A DNA stretch of 64,000 nt, from positions 868,001 through 932,000 of the forward strand of contig OY101130.1 of the NCBI GenBank assembly GCA_956465555.1, given 5' to 3'. This document shows, piece by piece, positions 43,940 to 53,424 of this stretch. This DNA is from Nitzschia sp. pyKryTriq1. Lineage: Eukaryota > Bacillariophyta > Bacillariophyceae > Bacillariales > Bacillariaceae. Positions within the stretch are counted from its first letter, which is position 1, and each line of letters starts with the position of its first letter. Position numbers and translations under genes: made by a program. The notes under the pieces were generated by a model, which ran no database searches, was not told the DNA's origin, and worked only from the letters and a program-made list of their open reading frames with translations.

Positions 43940-44674
43940 CTACTTAAAAGCTATTCGCAGGTTGTCCTCTGGATCGTTCTTTTCAGATTCTGCATTATCC
44001 TCGTGATGGCCTTCAATCTTTTTGTCGGATGCTTCTTGATGTTTTGATAGTGTGTTGCGATGACTCAAGAACCCATTCCAAGCCACGAGACAAACGTTGA
44101 TAATCGGCGCCTGTGCGTACGTCGGTGCAAATCGAAAGGTGCTCAACAAGATGAACGGCCACACTGCCAAGGATGTCAACCAAGACGGCAGGAATTGTGT
44201 TTCCATTTTCTTCTTGAAAGTTTCAATGGTACCGCCCTCACACACATTCATGTACCCGAAAAACAAGGCTAAACAGGGTGGATCCATGAGAAATTCGTCC
44301 GCCAATACCTTGAGGACGGGCGGGCCCCACAGACCATATCGGGCCGCAATACTATTGTTGACACAAACTCGTTCCAGAAACGGATACCAAGTCGCAAGAA
44401 GAGGCCCCGTCACGGTAGCTCCATACCCTGCACACTTGGCAGTTCGAAACACATCGACCTCATTCCAAAAAGAGGGCTCGGCTGCTTGCTCCTTCTTGGA
44501 AGAATGATGAGGCAGACATTTCATCTCGGAATATTGCGCTGCAAAATCGCCGGCCACCCAGAGGTTGAGACATAAGATGCTATTGCTGATGATGGGATGG
44601 TGTTGCATCCAATACTTTAGCCGGCCTGTTACTTTCTCGGAAGTGTTGGCAAAGAATTTGGAACTCGCGCTCAT
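43940..44674 (-). CDS. Mpv17/PMP22 family membrane protein B
   Basis: This 244-residue protein is a clear paralogue of its neighbour. It shares HHPIISNSILCLNLWVAGD, the AARYGLWGPPVLKVLADEFL block, and QFLPSWLTSLAVWPFILLST, and it ends in the same NGFLSHRNTLSK. The lysine- and glutamate-rich tail (DNAESEKNDPEDN) differs. The pair probably arose by a local duplication old enough for many substitutions but with the core kept. This suggests both are functional four-helix inner-membrane or peroxisomal proteins. Confidence 0.88.
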   Translation of the reverse strand: MSASSKFFANTSEKVTGRLKYWMQHHPIISNSILCLNLWVAGDFAAQYSEMKCLPHHSSKKEQAAEPSFWNEVDVFRTAKCAGYGATVTGPLLATWYPFLERVCVNNSIAARYGLWGPPVLKVLADEFLMDPPCLALFFGYMNVCEGGTIETFKKKMETQFLPSWLTSLAVWPFILLSTFRFAPTYAQAPIINVCLVAWNGFLSHRNTLSKHQEASDKKIEGHHEDNAESEKNDPEDNLRIAFK

Positions 44675-45099
44675 GGTGGCTGATTTAGATTTTTGATTGT
44701 AATGTACTCGAGTACTATTACTTTCTGGTGGGAGCTTGTGGCTAGTTGGATCTGGTTGGATTGTGGTTCCTGTGTAGATAGAAGTTGTGATGGTCCTCCG
44801 ATTGGTTTTTTGGTTGAAGGAGGGGCGTTGAGAAGAAGAAGAAGAAGAAGACGAATGAACAATAAGCTGGTGCTATGCGCGGTCTGTGACGGTCGAAAAT
44901 CGAAAAGCAACGAAGAACGATTTCTATGACGACGTCATAGAAATTGACATCTTCGACTAAAATTTATCACCGTACTAGTACCTGCTGCCTGCTGCTATGT
45001 ACGAGTACTGGTACCTGGTACCGGTATACATAGCGTCATGTAAAGAATAAAGAAGTAGTGTAAACATTCTGACTGATGACTCAAACCTACCAGTCAATC

Positions 45100-45414
45100 A
45101 TGGAGACCCGATCGAAGCGAAGTACAAGAATAAGGCAGCAATAGCAATATCTATTTCTTTTTTAAAACGTGGTCTATCTAGCGCCACACTAGAGGCTACT
45201 AGGATCCACAAGGACACGACCAGAAGGGTCCACAGAGGATTATCGGCGGGATTGGGTCAAGCAAATATCAAAAACTTCAAACACAATTATTTCTGCGCAA
45301 TACCGACAGGAATGTGCGGTATTGGTAGAGGTTCGCGCGGAATATTTGAATTCGGCAAACTTGCGGGACAATGAAGCGCGGGAGTTTTTGAAAGGGTTTA
45401 GTCGCGCACATTAA
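45100..45414 (+). CDS. Possible 77-residue protein, two exons
   Basis: This is a proposed small gene. Exon 1 is 45100-45121 (METRSKR plus one base), followed by an 81-bp intron with GT-AG ends (donor GTACAAG, acceptor CTACTAG), then exon 2, 45203-45414. The join keeps frame and gives a basic start followed by a strongly helical, charged stretch (EDYRRDWVKQISKTSNTII, then AEYLNSANLRDNEAREFLKG) ending at TAA. Exon 2 on its own has no ATG, which is why it is easily missed. The amphipathic pattern looks protein-like, but the family is unknown and the donor is weak. A decayed gene fragment is the main alternative. Confidence 0.35.
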
Positions 45415-46664
45415 TTAATGTTGACCGGTTCTATCAATAAAGGGATTCTAACAGCAGTGAAAAACAAGACGGTGGCCAGGCCCCTAGATGCTTGGTGGTG
45501 TGTGGGCTTGACATCATCGTGCTGGAAATAGGCGTAGGAAGCAGCCAACGACAGTAGAGACTCAAAGAGGGAGAGGCAAAAAAGGGAAAGAGGGCAACAC
45601 AAACTGTAATGATAGGATAAAGTGATGCTAGTAGTAGAAGTGAGACTATCGCTAAAGAGAGACTTCTCAGAGTCATATTATGGTCCTTGTTCGGAACAAG
45701 AAGATGCAAGAGCACTGCTGACGTAAGTCAGCCACGTACGCACTCGGTCGACGACCAGACGAGAACTCATGACATGACATACCGGTACCTGGTACCGGTA
45801 CGAAGATGGGCCAGTGACTTGTATGATTCTGTAGCGCGTAGGGTACCAGGTACTGTACTTGAACGATACATAAACACGAGAATTACGGTAGATGTTCGAC
45901 AGTATTCATTATTCTTCGCATTTCGCGCATGACCCGCTCAGTATCGTTGTATTATGCCCTACCGGCGGTGCTGCACTTGCACTTTCGGTTCTCCAGTACC
46001 AGTACCAGCTACCACCGACAGTACCGGTACGCACATTGGCGCCTCCACACACTTACTTGCTTTATTTGAACGTATTGCCCTGCTTTCCCGCCCCCCTTAC
46101 TTTCATGCAATCGTATCATCATCCGAGCGAATTCTCATCCCGATGTTCTCCCTTTTACTCGTACTTCATGTTGTGAGGAGGCAGGCGGGTGGTCCGCGCG
46201 ACCTACCTGTACCAGGCGTACAGTACTGAGTACTGTGGCCCTCCTCTTGAGAGCACAGGTACAGTAGACTCTCTAGCTAGTAGTAGTAGAGACCAACCGA
46301 TGAAGGAGATGCCTCCAATAGATTTATACCGGTACGGTTTGCTGCACCAACAATCAAAATAAATCTACTACGAGTAGTAGAGAGCTCAGCCAGTAGTAGG
46401 CGTAGGTCTCCGCAATAGGAGTGATCATAGCATTCTCTAGCTAGAGTATAGTGAGATGTCCTATTTTACTATTTGCTAGTGTAGTCTTGAGACATGAAGC
46501 AGTGAAGAGACGTCACCTAGAATTGAAGACTGTACTCTAGTACACAGGATTTGTCTTCTAGCTGGTGCTACTCTTATTATGGTGTTTCTCGTGCTCATCA
46601 CTAAAATCGCAATCATCAAGGGTTACCATAGTTCGAGGAACGTATAATAAAGGATCTGAAAGTG
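45415..46664. repeat. Non-coding stretch rich in GTAC and TAG words
   Basis: There is no gene I can support across this 1.25 kb. GTAC-centred palindromic words (GGTACCTGGTACCGGTAC and relatives) cluster at 45780-45860, 45985-46032, 46204-46235, 46258-46266 and 46327-46335. CTAGTAGTAG words follow at 46268-46450. Together with 44995-45030 this is the densest GTAC region of the window. Confidence 0.55.
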
Positions 46665-47366
46665 TCACTGAGATAGACAGGGAGCTGACATCGCCTGGAT
46701 TTGCATCATCATGGGATCCGGAGAAACTCGGAAGGCTTCACTGTTCCTGCCGTGGTTAGATAACCTTGTGAACATGTCGCATTCGGCACCGAAGGGGGCT
46801 TTCCGTAGCGCAGCCATAGATATATGATCAAATAATGGATAGGAAGGTTGTGTATTCGTGGAAAACAAATGCTTGGTTGGTCTGGGAGTGCCGGATCCCT
46901 CATGGTGCAAAGGCAAGGTGGTGGGAGAACACGATGTCTGAAAACACAGGGGGTTTGTCAAGACGGAAATCTCGTCATCATCCAACACCTCAGCACACCA
47001 AGAGTCAAAGTCATCAAAATCGTCTGCAGAGATTTGGGGATACCGAGGAACGAAGATCTCTTGTGGAACGGAAGCAGCGCTAGGAATTATGCGTGATGCT
47101 AGTGATCTTCCTTGGTTCGTCTGCCGCTGGACTTCTCGCCGCACCCGAGCCTGCATGGTTCGATTTGAAGCCTGAGTAAGGGAAAGCCCAACATCTAACA
47201 AACATTGTCGAATCGTCAGCGAGTTTCCTTTCGAGGAAACCTTGGCGGCGGCCGCCAATTCAATTTTGTGCCGGCAGGAATTCAAGTCCATGGCGGCAGC
47301 GGACGAGCAGGGAGAGACTCGAACGGGTCCCCATTGTGGAGATTTCGCAGTAGTTACCACCGTCAT
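46665..47366 (-). CDS. Hypothetical protein with acidic centre
   Basis: This is a 233-residue open frame from the ATG at 47366 (a longer version begins near 47522 but looks like leader). It is not recognised. Residues about 75-95 are basic (MQARVRREVQRQTNQGRS), and about 115-145 are acidic and aromatic (ISADDFDDFDSWCAEVLDDD). The rest is Ser/Pro/Thr-rich and probably disordered. It has no signal peptide or membrane span. It may be a regulatory protein with a short acidic activation-type segment. That is only an impression from composition. Confidence 0.4.
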   Translation of the reverse strand: MTVVTTAKSPQWGPVRVSPCSSAAAMDLNSCRHKIELAAAAKVSSKGNSLTIRQCLLDVGLSLTQASNRTMQARVRREVQRQTNQGRSLASRIIPSAASVPQEIFVPRYPQISADDFDDFDSWCAEVLDDDEISVLTNPLCFQTSCSPTTLPLHHEGSGTPRPTKHLFSTNTQPSYPLFDHISMAALRKAPFGAECDMFTRLSNHGRNSEAFRVSPDPMMMQIQAMSAPCLSQ

Positions 47367-47882
47367 CTTCTGTAGGGAGAGGGGTAAATATCGACAACAA
47401 AAAATATGTATTGCTTCGTTCTCAAAGAAAATAGTTCCTTCTACTACAGTAGTAGTTCGGTGCAAAAAGTGCAGGGTCGATGTGGTTTTGTGCGGTGTCT
47501 TCTGCGTGATTTCAGTACGCACTGCAACGGGGGTACGCGATGATCTCTGGTGTAGTGAAGGAACGCGAAGGCGCTACTGTACCGGTGCCGTAGTGCGGTC
47601 GGTGCTACAGTACTTGCTAGCTTGGACTGCTGCGGGCAGAAAAGAAGTGGCATGTCCGGATGATTGGAAGGCCGCTAATAAGGGAGCAAAAGACCTCTTT
47701 CTTACTAAAAAAATATCACAGGTACTACTACGCAGTTTCAATTAAGGATCGCCACTTTTCCCCCCTTTAAATGGAAAAGGTCATTAACGACGAAACGAGG
47801 CTTATTCGTTGGGTCTGTGCGTTGTTGTGAGAGAATTTGGGAAACTGAAGATCAAGCGAAGAAGAGCGAATGAATTATCCCG

Positions 47883-47973
47883 CGTCTAACAACGACTACG
47901 TCAGGTCAGCTTCGTCCGCGCGGCCCAGAATAGGAAATACAAAAGGGTTGGAGGCATGGATCAGACTTACTAA
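47883..47973. repeat. 91-bp direct repeat, copy 1
   Basis: This 91-bp block starts CGTCTAACAACGACTACGTC and ends CAGACTTACTAA. By eye it is identical to 48310-48400. The two copies are 336 bp apart, giving a 427-bp period. The flanking bases differ. Confidence 0.9.
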
Positions 47974-47977
47974 GGTC

Positions 47978-48058
47978 TGGCCGCCCTCAGCCCTGTGGGA
48001 CTGGAACAGTCCCGAGATGGAGGTCTCGAAAGACCAGCGGGTGGGATTGGGCGGGCCA
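47978..48058. ncRNA. Candidate structured RNA or folded DNA element
   Basis: An 81-nt segment can fold as a three-way junction. The closing stem TGGCCGCCC (47978-47986) pairs with 48049-48058 with one bulge. Inside are two exact hairpins: GGGACT/AGTCCC (47997-48013, loop GGAAC) and GGTCT/AGACC (48022-48035, loop CGAA). A further exact hairpin, CTGATAGC/GCTATCAG (48082-48100), and an imperfect one around TCGAGC/GCTCGA (48198-48214) follow. No match to tRNA, 5S, U6 or SRP RNA is apparent. The strand is undetermined. Confidence 0.25.
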
Positions 48059-48309
48059 TTTTAAACTAAACTATTTCTCCACTGATAGCGTTGCTATCAG
48101 CCTCGATGGGTCTTACCGTTGGCAGAAGGAGATTAGCAAAGTGACAACAAGAGGAGAAGGGCTGCTGCGGTCCAAGTTCCTGCTTCGGCCGCTGCTGTCG
48201 AGCGTTGGGCTCGAACAGCCAGCGATCGGGAGCCGGCCGCAGCTTTCTCTCTTGAATCGTTCACTCTGAGCCGTCTGGCCTGCGCTACCTCAGCTTTCCC
48301 CAACTTCGA

Positions 48310-48400
48310 CGTCTAACAACGACTACGTCAGGTCAGCTTCGTCCGCGCGGCCCAGAATAGGAAATACAAAAGGGTTGGAGGCATGGATCAGACTTACTAA
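48310..48400. repeat. 91-bp direct repeat, copy 2
   Basis: This is the second copy of the block at 47883-47973. Similarity stops sharply after TTACTAA, where copy 1 continues GGTCTGG and this copy continues TAGCGAAA. The pair could be the ends of a small non-autonomous element or the trace of a tandem duplication whose second unit is incomplete. Confidence 0.9.
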
Positions 48401-49241
48401 TAGCGAAATAGCGCATGCGCACGCACCGCGCCACAAAGCCAAGATGGGATCGATCAAGTCAACTCAACAGTCAAGTCACGGATTCCTACAGCTTACTAGA
48501 AAAAGGAGACTCAACGGAATCAAATTCCGAAGAGTCTCCCAAGACACCGCAAGACTTCGGTATGGCCAAGTTTTTTTGTGACGAGCAGAGCAGTCAACTC
48601 ACAAGTCAACCTTTCATCCTGACGTAAAAGGCTGGAAGCACTGATCCTCTTCCTTGGTTGTTTACCACGCTTTCCTTCCTCGGGCAACACATTCAAAATC
48701 CCCATGATGCCAAATATTGTGACAAACAAACGGTTCAACGGAAGCGTTGGGTTCGCTCCTCTGTTTTACCAAGGTTTGAGAATAGACGAAAACACCAGTA
48801 AAATAATTCATAATTTCTATATCACGTTAGAGATAACGCATTCTCACCCCGTCTCACTTCTTCAAACGAATTGACTTGTTCGACTTGGTACGTACTTCGC
48901 TCGTTTTCTCCAAAAAATATTCCACTTGGAACTTGGAACGCGCACGGACTGGCACCAAGCAAGCACCAACGCTCTCCGTACACGTACGGTAGAAGATCGC
49001 TGCGACCAGGTCTCCTTGGATCGACTGCAGGCTCCGCGCGGACGATGCGGACGGTGATCGGTGATCGATCGACCAAGCATGATGAAGAATGAAGGTGCGA
49101 TGTTGGGCATGGCACATCGAACCGCTTTGTGTCGTTTCAGTGGACCAGACATCACAGAACCACAAAAGACTACAGTATTGTCCCCGTCTCCTTCATTCTC
49201 TCGAAAGGCAGATCGCCTAACTTCAAAGTACTGTAATAAAT

Positions 49242-50653
49242 ATGGCGAATTCCTCTTCTTCGTCTCTTCGAGTGTCCCCTTCCCAACCTACCGCTACCAG
49301 TGCTGCTACTGCTAGTAGCGGGAGAAGGAGTGGCCGCCGCCTCGGGTATGGAGCCCTAGCGGCGTTTCTTGCTTTCGGTGCACCGCTAGGTACCTTGGCG
49401 TTTGTTTCGTCGTCGAAGGGTGTGGCAAAGTCCTCTCCTTCGATGAGGGAGAACTGCGCGTTTTTGCCGTCGTCGGTTTCCTATCGGCCGGCATCCGCAC
49501 CGAGTCCGACCCAATTGAACATGTTTATGGGATCGGATGGTGGTATTCTGGGTATTGGAACACCAGAGCTGGTACGTGCGAGAATGCTAGTGTCGATTCC
49601 TGTTTGCATGCTTGGTCGGTTTTGTGTGTACTGACTCTCTGTGACGGACATATTTTCTCTATTTTGTGATGATGATGATGATGATGTCGCATACACTGTA
49701 CGCATATGTAGTTTACGATTTTGTTGGTGGGATATTTTGTCTTGGGACCGTCCGATTTGTACAAGCTCACCAAGGAGATTGGGAAATTCGTTCAAAACTT
49801 TCGTACCTTCACCACCGAGGCCACGGCCTCGTTAGAAAACAATTTCGAGTCGCAGCTGCAGCTCGAAGAAATTCGCAAGGCGCAGCGAGAGCTCAATGAA
49901 GCCTTTTCATTTCGTCGGAGTATCAATGTTGAAGCCGACACCGATCCGTTTGAAGTCAATGCGAAATCCCCTCGTATGCCCGAACAAACCGCAGTAGCCG
50001 CTACTGTTACTGCCGCCGTGGCGACAGCAGAGGACGAAGAGGCCACGGCATCGGCGGCACCCAAGAAAACGATTCGTCGTCGTAGGGTCAAAAAAGTGAT
50101 GGTGCCGGATCCTGTGGAGGAGGAGGAGGAAGAGGAAGAGGACGATCCTTTCTGCGTCCCTACCGGTACCGACATGAGTGCTGGAGAGGTTGTCACGAAT
50201 GTCCCGGATCTTTCTGTGGAAGATGAAGTCATGAACGACTCGGAAGAAGATGCTGACAGAGCATTGAGAGAAGCCAGCGAGCAGCTTCGTAAGGAAGCCT
50301 TAGAGGAAGAAGCGGCGGAAAGACGAAGAGAGCGAATTGAACGATTGCAGCAAGCTTCCACTTCTTCGGAGGAAGAAATGGAAGCAGCCAATGCGCGTTT
50401 CCAGAATCAATTGACGAGCAATTGGAATGATCAGATCTTGTCCAAGGGAGAGGAACTCAGCCCCTTGGCAAGTATTATGGACCGATTAGCCTTGTTGGAA
50501 CAAGAAAAACAAGCTGCAGACGAGCGCCTCCAAGAGGAATTCCGACTACGAGAAGAAAACGAAGAGCGATTTTATCGCGAGAAGCGTAAACTTCTCGAAG
50601 AAGCCGCAGCACAAGTGCAAGCCGATGTTTACTTGAATCCAAAGGTATCTTGA
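49242..50653 (+). CDS. TatA/B-type Sec-independent translocase, predicted plastid
   Basis: Two exons, 49242-49571 and 49712-50653, have a 140-bp intron (donor GTACGT) rejoining GIGTPEL with FTILLVGYFVLGPSDLYKLT. That is the single transmembrane helix, LGP hinge and start of the amphipathic helix (IGKFVQNFRTF) of TatA/Tha4/Hcf106/TatB proteins. The product has 423 residues. The leader has a hydrophobic core (LAAFLAFGAPLG) ending TLA-FVSSSKG, consistent with plastid import. The long C-terminus is acidic with coiled-coil potential (EEEEEEEDD, then LALLEQEKQAADERLQEEF), longer than in most Tat subunits and closer to the TatB/Hcf106 type. The thylakoid Tat system moves folded proteins using the proton gradient. 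A GAT microsatellite lies in the intron. Confidence 0.88.
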
Positions 50654-50916
50654 ATCGCAGTAATGAACCATGCTCGGACATAACAACTGCCACTACATAT
50701 GCGACAAGACAAGCACGACAATGCCAAATGCGGCATAGAACTCGACCAACTGAAAAGAAATTAAAGTAAAATCGAGGGCAATAGAGCAAGAGTTAGAAGC
50801 CATATGCAAAGTACATTCACTCTGTTCTGATGCGAGGGCAACTGGAGAGACGAGCCAATCTTCAATTTTAACACATTTCTACTTAATTTTAAAAACAAGA
50901 TATTCACATCTGTTTT

Positions 50917-52482
50917 CTAATGAGCGCGGCGAGAGGACGGTCGCCCTCTGGAGGTGTTTGGTGGAGAAGCAGCACGTCTCGGCGAAGTAGCACGACGTGG
51001 AGAAGCAGCGCGGCTTGGAGAGGTAGCGCGTCTAGGAGAAGCAGCACGAGTTGAGGGTACCTCGGCCTTGACAGCGTCGTAGTCGGTGGAGTCTTCATCA
51101 TCACCTTCTTCCACTATGGGCTCGATAGGAGCGGGGCGACGTAGAGGTTCGAAAGAACTGTGGTGCCGGGATGCCGCCACCGATGGCTTGGGTCCAAGGA
51201 AAAAATCCTCAATCGTATTGGTAAACCAATTGCCCATTTGAGAAGTATCAGTCCTTACTGTGGAGTCTTCTCCAGCCTGCATCGTTGGATCACTCAACAT
51301 GGACACGTCAGCTACGTGGCCCGCTGTGGATGACCACCCTTTGTTTTTCTTTGATTCGGGAACGGTCAAAAGCGCCCAGAGGCTAATTTCGCCATCATCT
51401 TGATCGTAGTACTTTGAGCGGGATTTCTTCTTACGGCGTCCCGGAGAGCGAGCAATGACCTCTGAGGCTTGTTCCTCGTCGTCAGTGATTTCCATGTGTG
51501 GTTCTTCGTCATCGGTACTGGAATCCTCTTTCTCTGCAAATGCCACAGCACTTGTGGGAAAGGTCCAAGCGAGGTTGTGAACGCAGTACATGGTCATTAG
51601 AATTCCAAAATGGAAGATCTCTGCTCCGTGTAACATATCCCACAAATCGACAAAGTTTGATCCTAGGTCACCTTGATACCACGCAACGGCGGACACAATC
51701 ACAAGGAACATGGAACCGGTGCTCCACTGGAAAACGGTAGCAAGAAGGGCTGCTCTTCCTGTGGCGAGACCCAAGATATTCTGGGACAGCTCCTTGGCAG
51801 ATCCACGGAGCAAGCCTCCCATAGGGATCCAAAGCAGTGCATAACAAAACCACATGACAGGAATCGAGGTGCTGGCAACTTGGATACAGCGAGGATTGTC
51901 ATAGAAGTCGAGGCTGTCAGCATCAAAATCACGGACCTCATCTGTTTGGATTTCTGGCGTCACCACACACCAAACACATCCCGTAATGTTCGCGATGGCA
52001 GCAGCACATACAGCGACCACAAGAACACGGGTAAAGATGAAATTGACGCAGGAATTGTCAAGGGTGTCCCTGGAGACAGCCACTTGAATGGCAAAGGATG
52101 CATGACAACAGGCGGAAAACGCCAAAGCGTAGCTCGAAACGGCGGTAACGATCCAGAATGACTTCATGCCGGTATTATCAGTGGTCCCGTTGTTGCCATG
52201 CATCATGGACACCAGCCCCATTAGGATAAAGCTGGCACCTACAAACATCTGTCCGAGAATCGCGCTCTTTCTCGCGCCTGTCCGGAACACTTGAAGATGG
52301 AGAGCAAACATCAAGCAACAGGCGGCAACAAAGTAACTGCTACCCCAGCTTGCGATTGAATCGTCAACACCCTCACTTTGACACGGCTGGTCCAAGCACG
52401 CTTCTCCAGGCATCACCTCGAACAACACGGCGGCTGCAATGAACAGGCCGGCAAAGAAAAGGAGTCCAACGGGAATCGTCAT
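50917..52482 (-). CDS. Multi-spanning membrane protein with SPRR-repeat tail
   Basis: This protein has 521 residues from the ATG at 52482. The open frame extends 147 codons further upstream, but that part lacks structure and the chosen Met directly starts the first helix (IPVGLLFFAGLFIAAAVLF). About eight membrane helices follow up to residue 330. The luminal or extracellular loop after helix 1 has paired cysteines (CLDQPCQSEG). The cytosolic part (about 335-521) is acidic and phosphorylatable. It ends with five or six repeats of SPRRAA/SPRRAT between AASPRR and PPNTSRGRPSSRR. Such basic SP repeats are typical of proline-directed kinase targets and of DNA- or microtubule-binding tails. The family was not recognised. 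Confidence 0.65.
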   Translation of the reverse strand: MTIPVGLLFFAGLFIAAAVLFEVMPGEACLDQPCQSEGVDDSIASWGSSYFVAACCLMFALHLQVFRTGARKSAILGQMFVGASFILMGLVSMMHGNNGTTDNTGMKSFWIVTAVSSYALAFSACCHASFAIQVAVSRDTLDNSCVNFIFTRVLVVAVCAAAIANITGCVWCVVTPEIQTDEVRDFDADSLDFYDNPRCIQVASTSIPVMWFCYALLWIPMGGLLRGSAKELSQNILGLATGRAALLATVFQWSTGSMFLVIVSAVAWYQGDLGSNFVDLWDMLHGAEIFHFGILMTMYCVHNLAWTFPTSAVAFAEKEDSSTDDEEPHMEITDDEEQASEVIARSPGRRKKKSRSKYYDQDDGEISLWALLTVPESKKNKGWSSTAGHVADVSMLSDPTMQAGEDSTVRTDTSQMGNWFTNTIEDFFLGPKPSVAASRHHSSFEPLRRPAPIEPIVEEGDDEDSTDYDAVKAEVPSTRAASPRRATSPSRAASPRRATSPRRAASPPNTSRGRPSSRRAH

Positions 52483-52923
52483 TGTCGTCGTTATCTTCTC
52501 AACCAAATATATTGTGTTTGGAATTGCTTTTTGCGGTGTTGTCCAGGCCGTTAAACTTATTGTGAAAAGCAATATGGTGTGATGTTTGGGCGAGTAGTAG
52601 TGTTCATTTGGCCTATCTCTACTGCTGCTCTCGTATGTTGAAGCCGTAGTCCAACGTAACTCAACTGATGCAAAAATGTGACGGCGCTCCTCCGGATATA
52701 TGCCTGTCGCCAGGTGCGCGAAGGTCGGCCTGCGCACGAAAATACCCCCGAGCAAGACATTATTTTGGTTCTTTTTTTCTCTCTCAATAAAACATAAATG
52801 AGGTGTGTGTTTTTCCTTGAGTCGTACGCAGGGGTCTGACAGGGGGGCAATCAGTTCTACAGGAAGTGCACGGTCACCAAATTCGCAAATTGTGAGGGTG
52901 CGCCGGGGGTTGCACCATGACAA

Positions 52924-53424
52924 CGGTGGTGTATGCGTTGAACTGTACAGATCGAACGATCCCTACTAGCTAGTAGTAGGCTGCCTTGACTCTAGTCAGT
53001 AGTAAGCAAGAGAGAACTACTCAGTCGCTCTGGAGGTCGCTCTATTGGGTCCATCGACACTGATGATGGTGATGATAATGATAATAATAAAACAGCAATC
53101 AACCGGGGAAATAAAATAATGAAGTAGTGGCAGCGGCGGCAGCGGCGGCGGAATACAAAGGGCGACGGTGCAAAGGGAAGGATTCGGAAAACGACGACGA
53201 AGAAAATACGACTACATCAGAGGCGACGCCCATAAATCTTCAATGGGCGCGCCATATTTTATTTATTGACGGGTAGGAGGAGTTCCCTTTGTTCTTTTTC
53301 CTTTTTGGCGCGCCAAAATCGATGAAGGCGCCAAAATCGATGAAGACGGCGATGAAGAGCAGTGGGAGGAGTCTTTTGTAAATGCGGCGGCGGTGGGGAT
53401 TCTTTTGGAACGTTTATTATTAAA
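52924..53424. other. Spacer upstream of the zinc-knuckle gene
   Basis: No gene is supported. CTAGTAGTAG words lie at about 52965-53000, GATGATAATAATA microsatellite-like DNA at about 53060-53090, and the E2F-type palindrome at 53303. A minus-strand open frame across this region shows no motif. Confidence 0.4.
53303..53318. promoter_or_regulatory. Perfect E2F/DP-type palindrome
   Basis: TTTTGGCGCGCCAAAA is an exact 16-bp palindrome that contains the E2F consensus TTTSSCGC on both strands. A second half-site follows in a tandem 18-bp unit, GCGCCAAAATCGATGAAG, present twice at 53311-53346. A further GGGCGCGCC core lies at about 53244-53252. The cluster is 80-120 bp before the ATG at 53425, where a promoter element would be expected. 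E2F/DP factors drive G1/S genes in plants, animals and algae. Confidence 0.6.

Larger units (their letters stand above)
47367..49241. other. Long spacer upstream of the Tat-like gene
   Basis: About 1.9 kb without a supported gene. It holds the 91-bp direct repeat pair (47883-47973 and 48310-48400) and the hairpin-rich DNA between them. Short open frames overlapping the repeats have no recognisable motif. The last 250 bp should carry the promoter of the Tat-like gene. Confidence 0.45.

Noticed and set aside
47978-48058. tRNA or other standard small RNA
   Set aside because: Arms and loops do not match a cloverleaf with TTCNANN loop, nor 5S, U6 or SRP RNA signatures.
47883-48400. Short terminal-repeat retroelement (TRIM-like fossil)
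   Set aside because: The 91-bp repeats do not begin TG or end CA, no primer-binding site was seen, and no flanking target duplication was found. It is left as an unexplained repeat pair.
52483-52923. N-terminal extension of the SPRR-repeat membrane protein
   Set aside because: The frame is open, but the extra 147 residues show no order or conservation clue. The Met at 52482 directly opens the first membrane helix.
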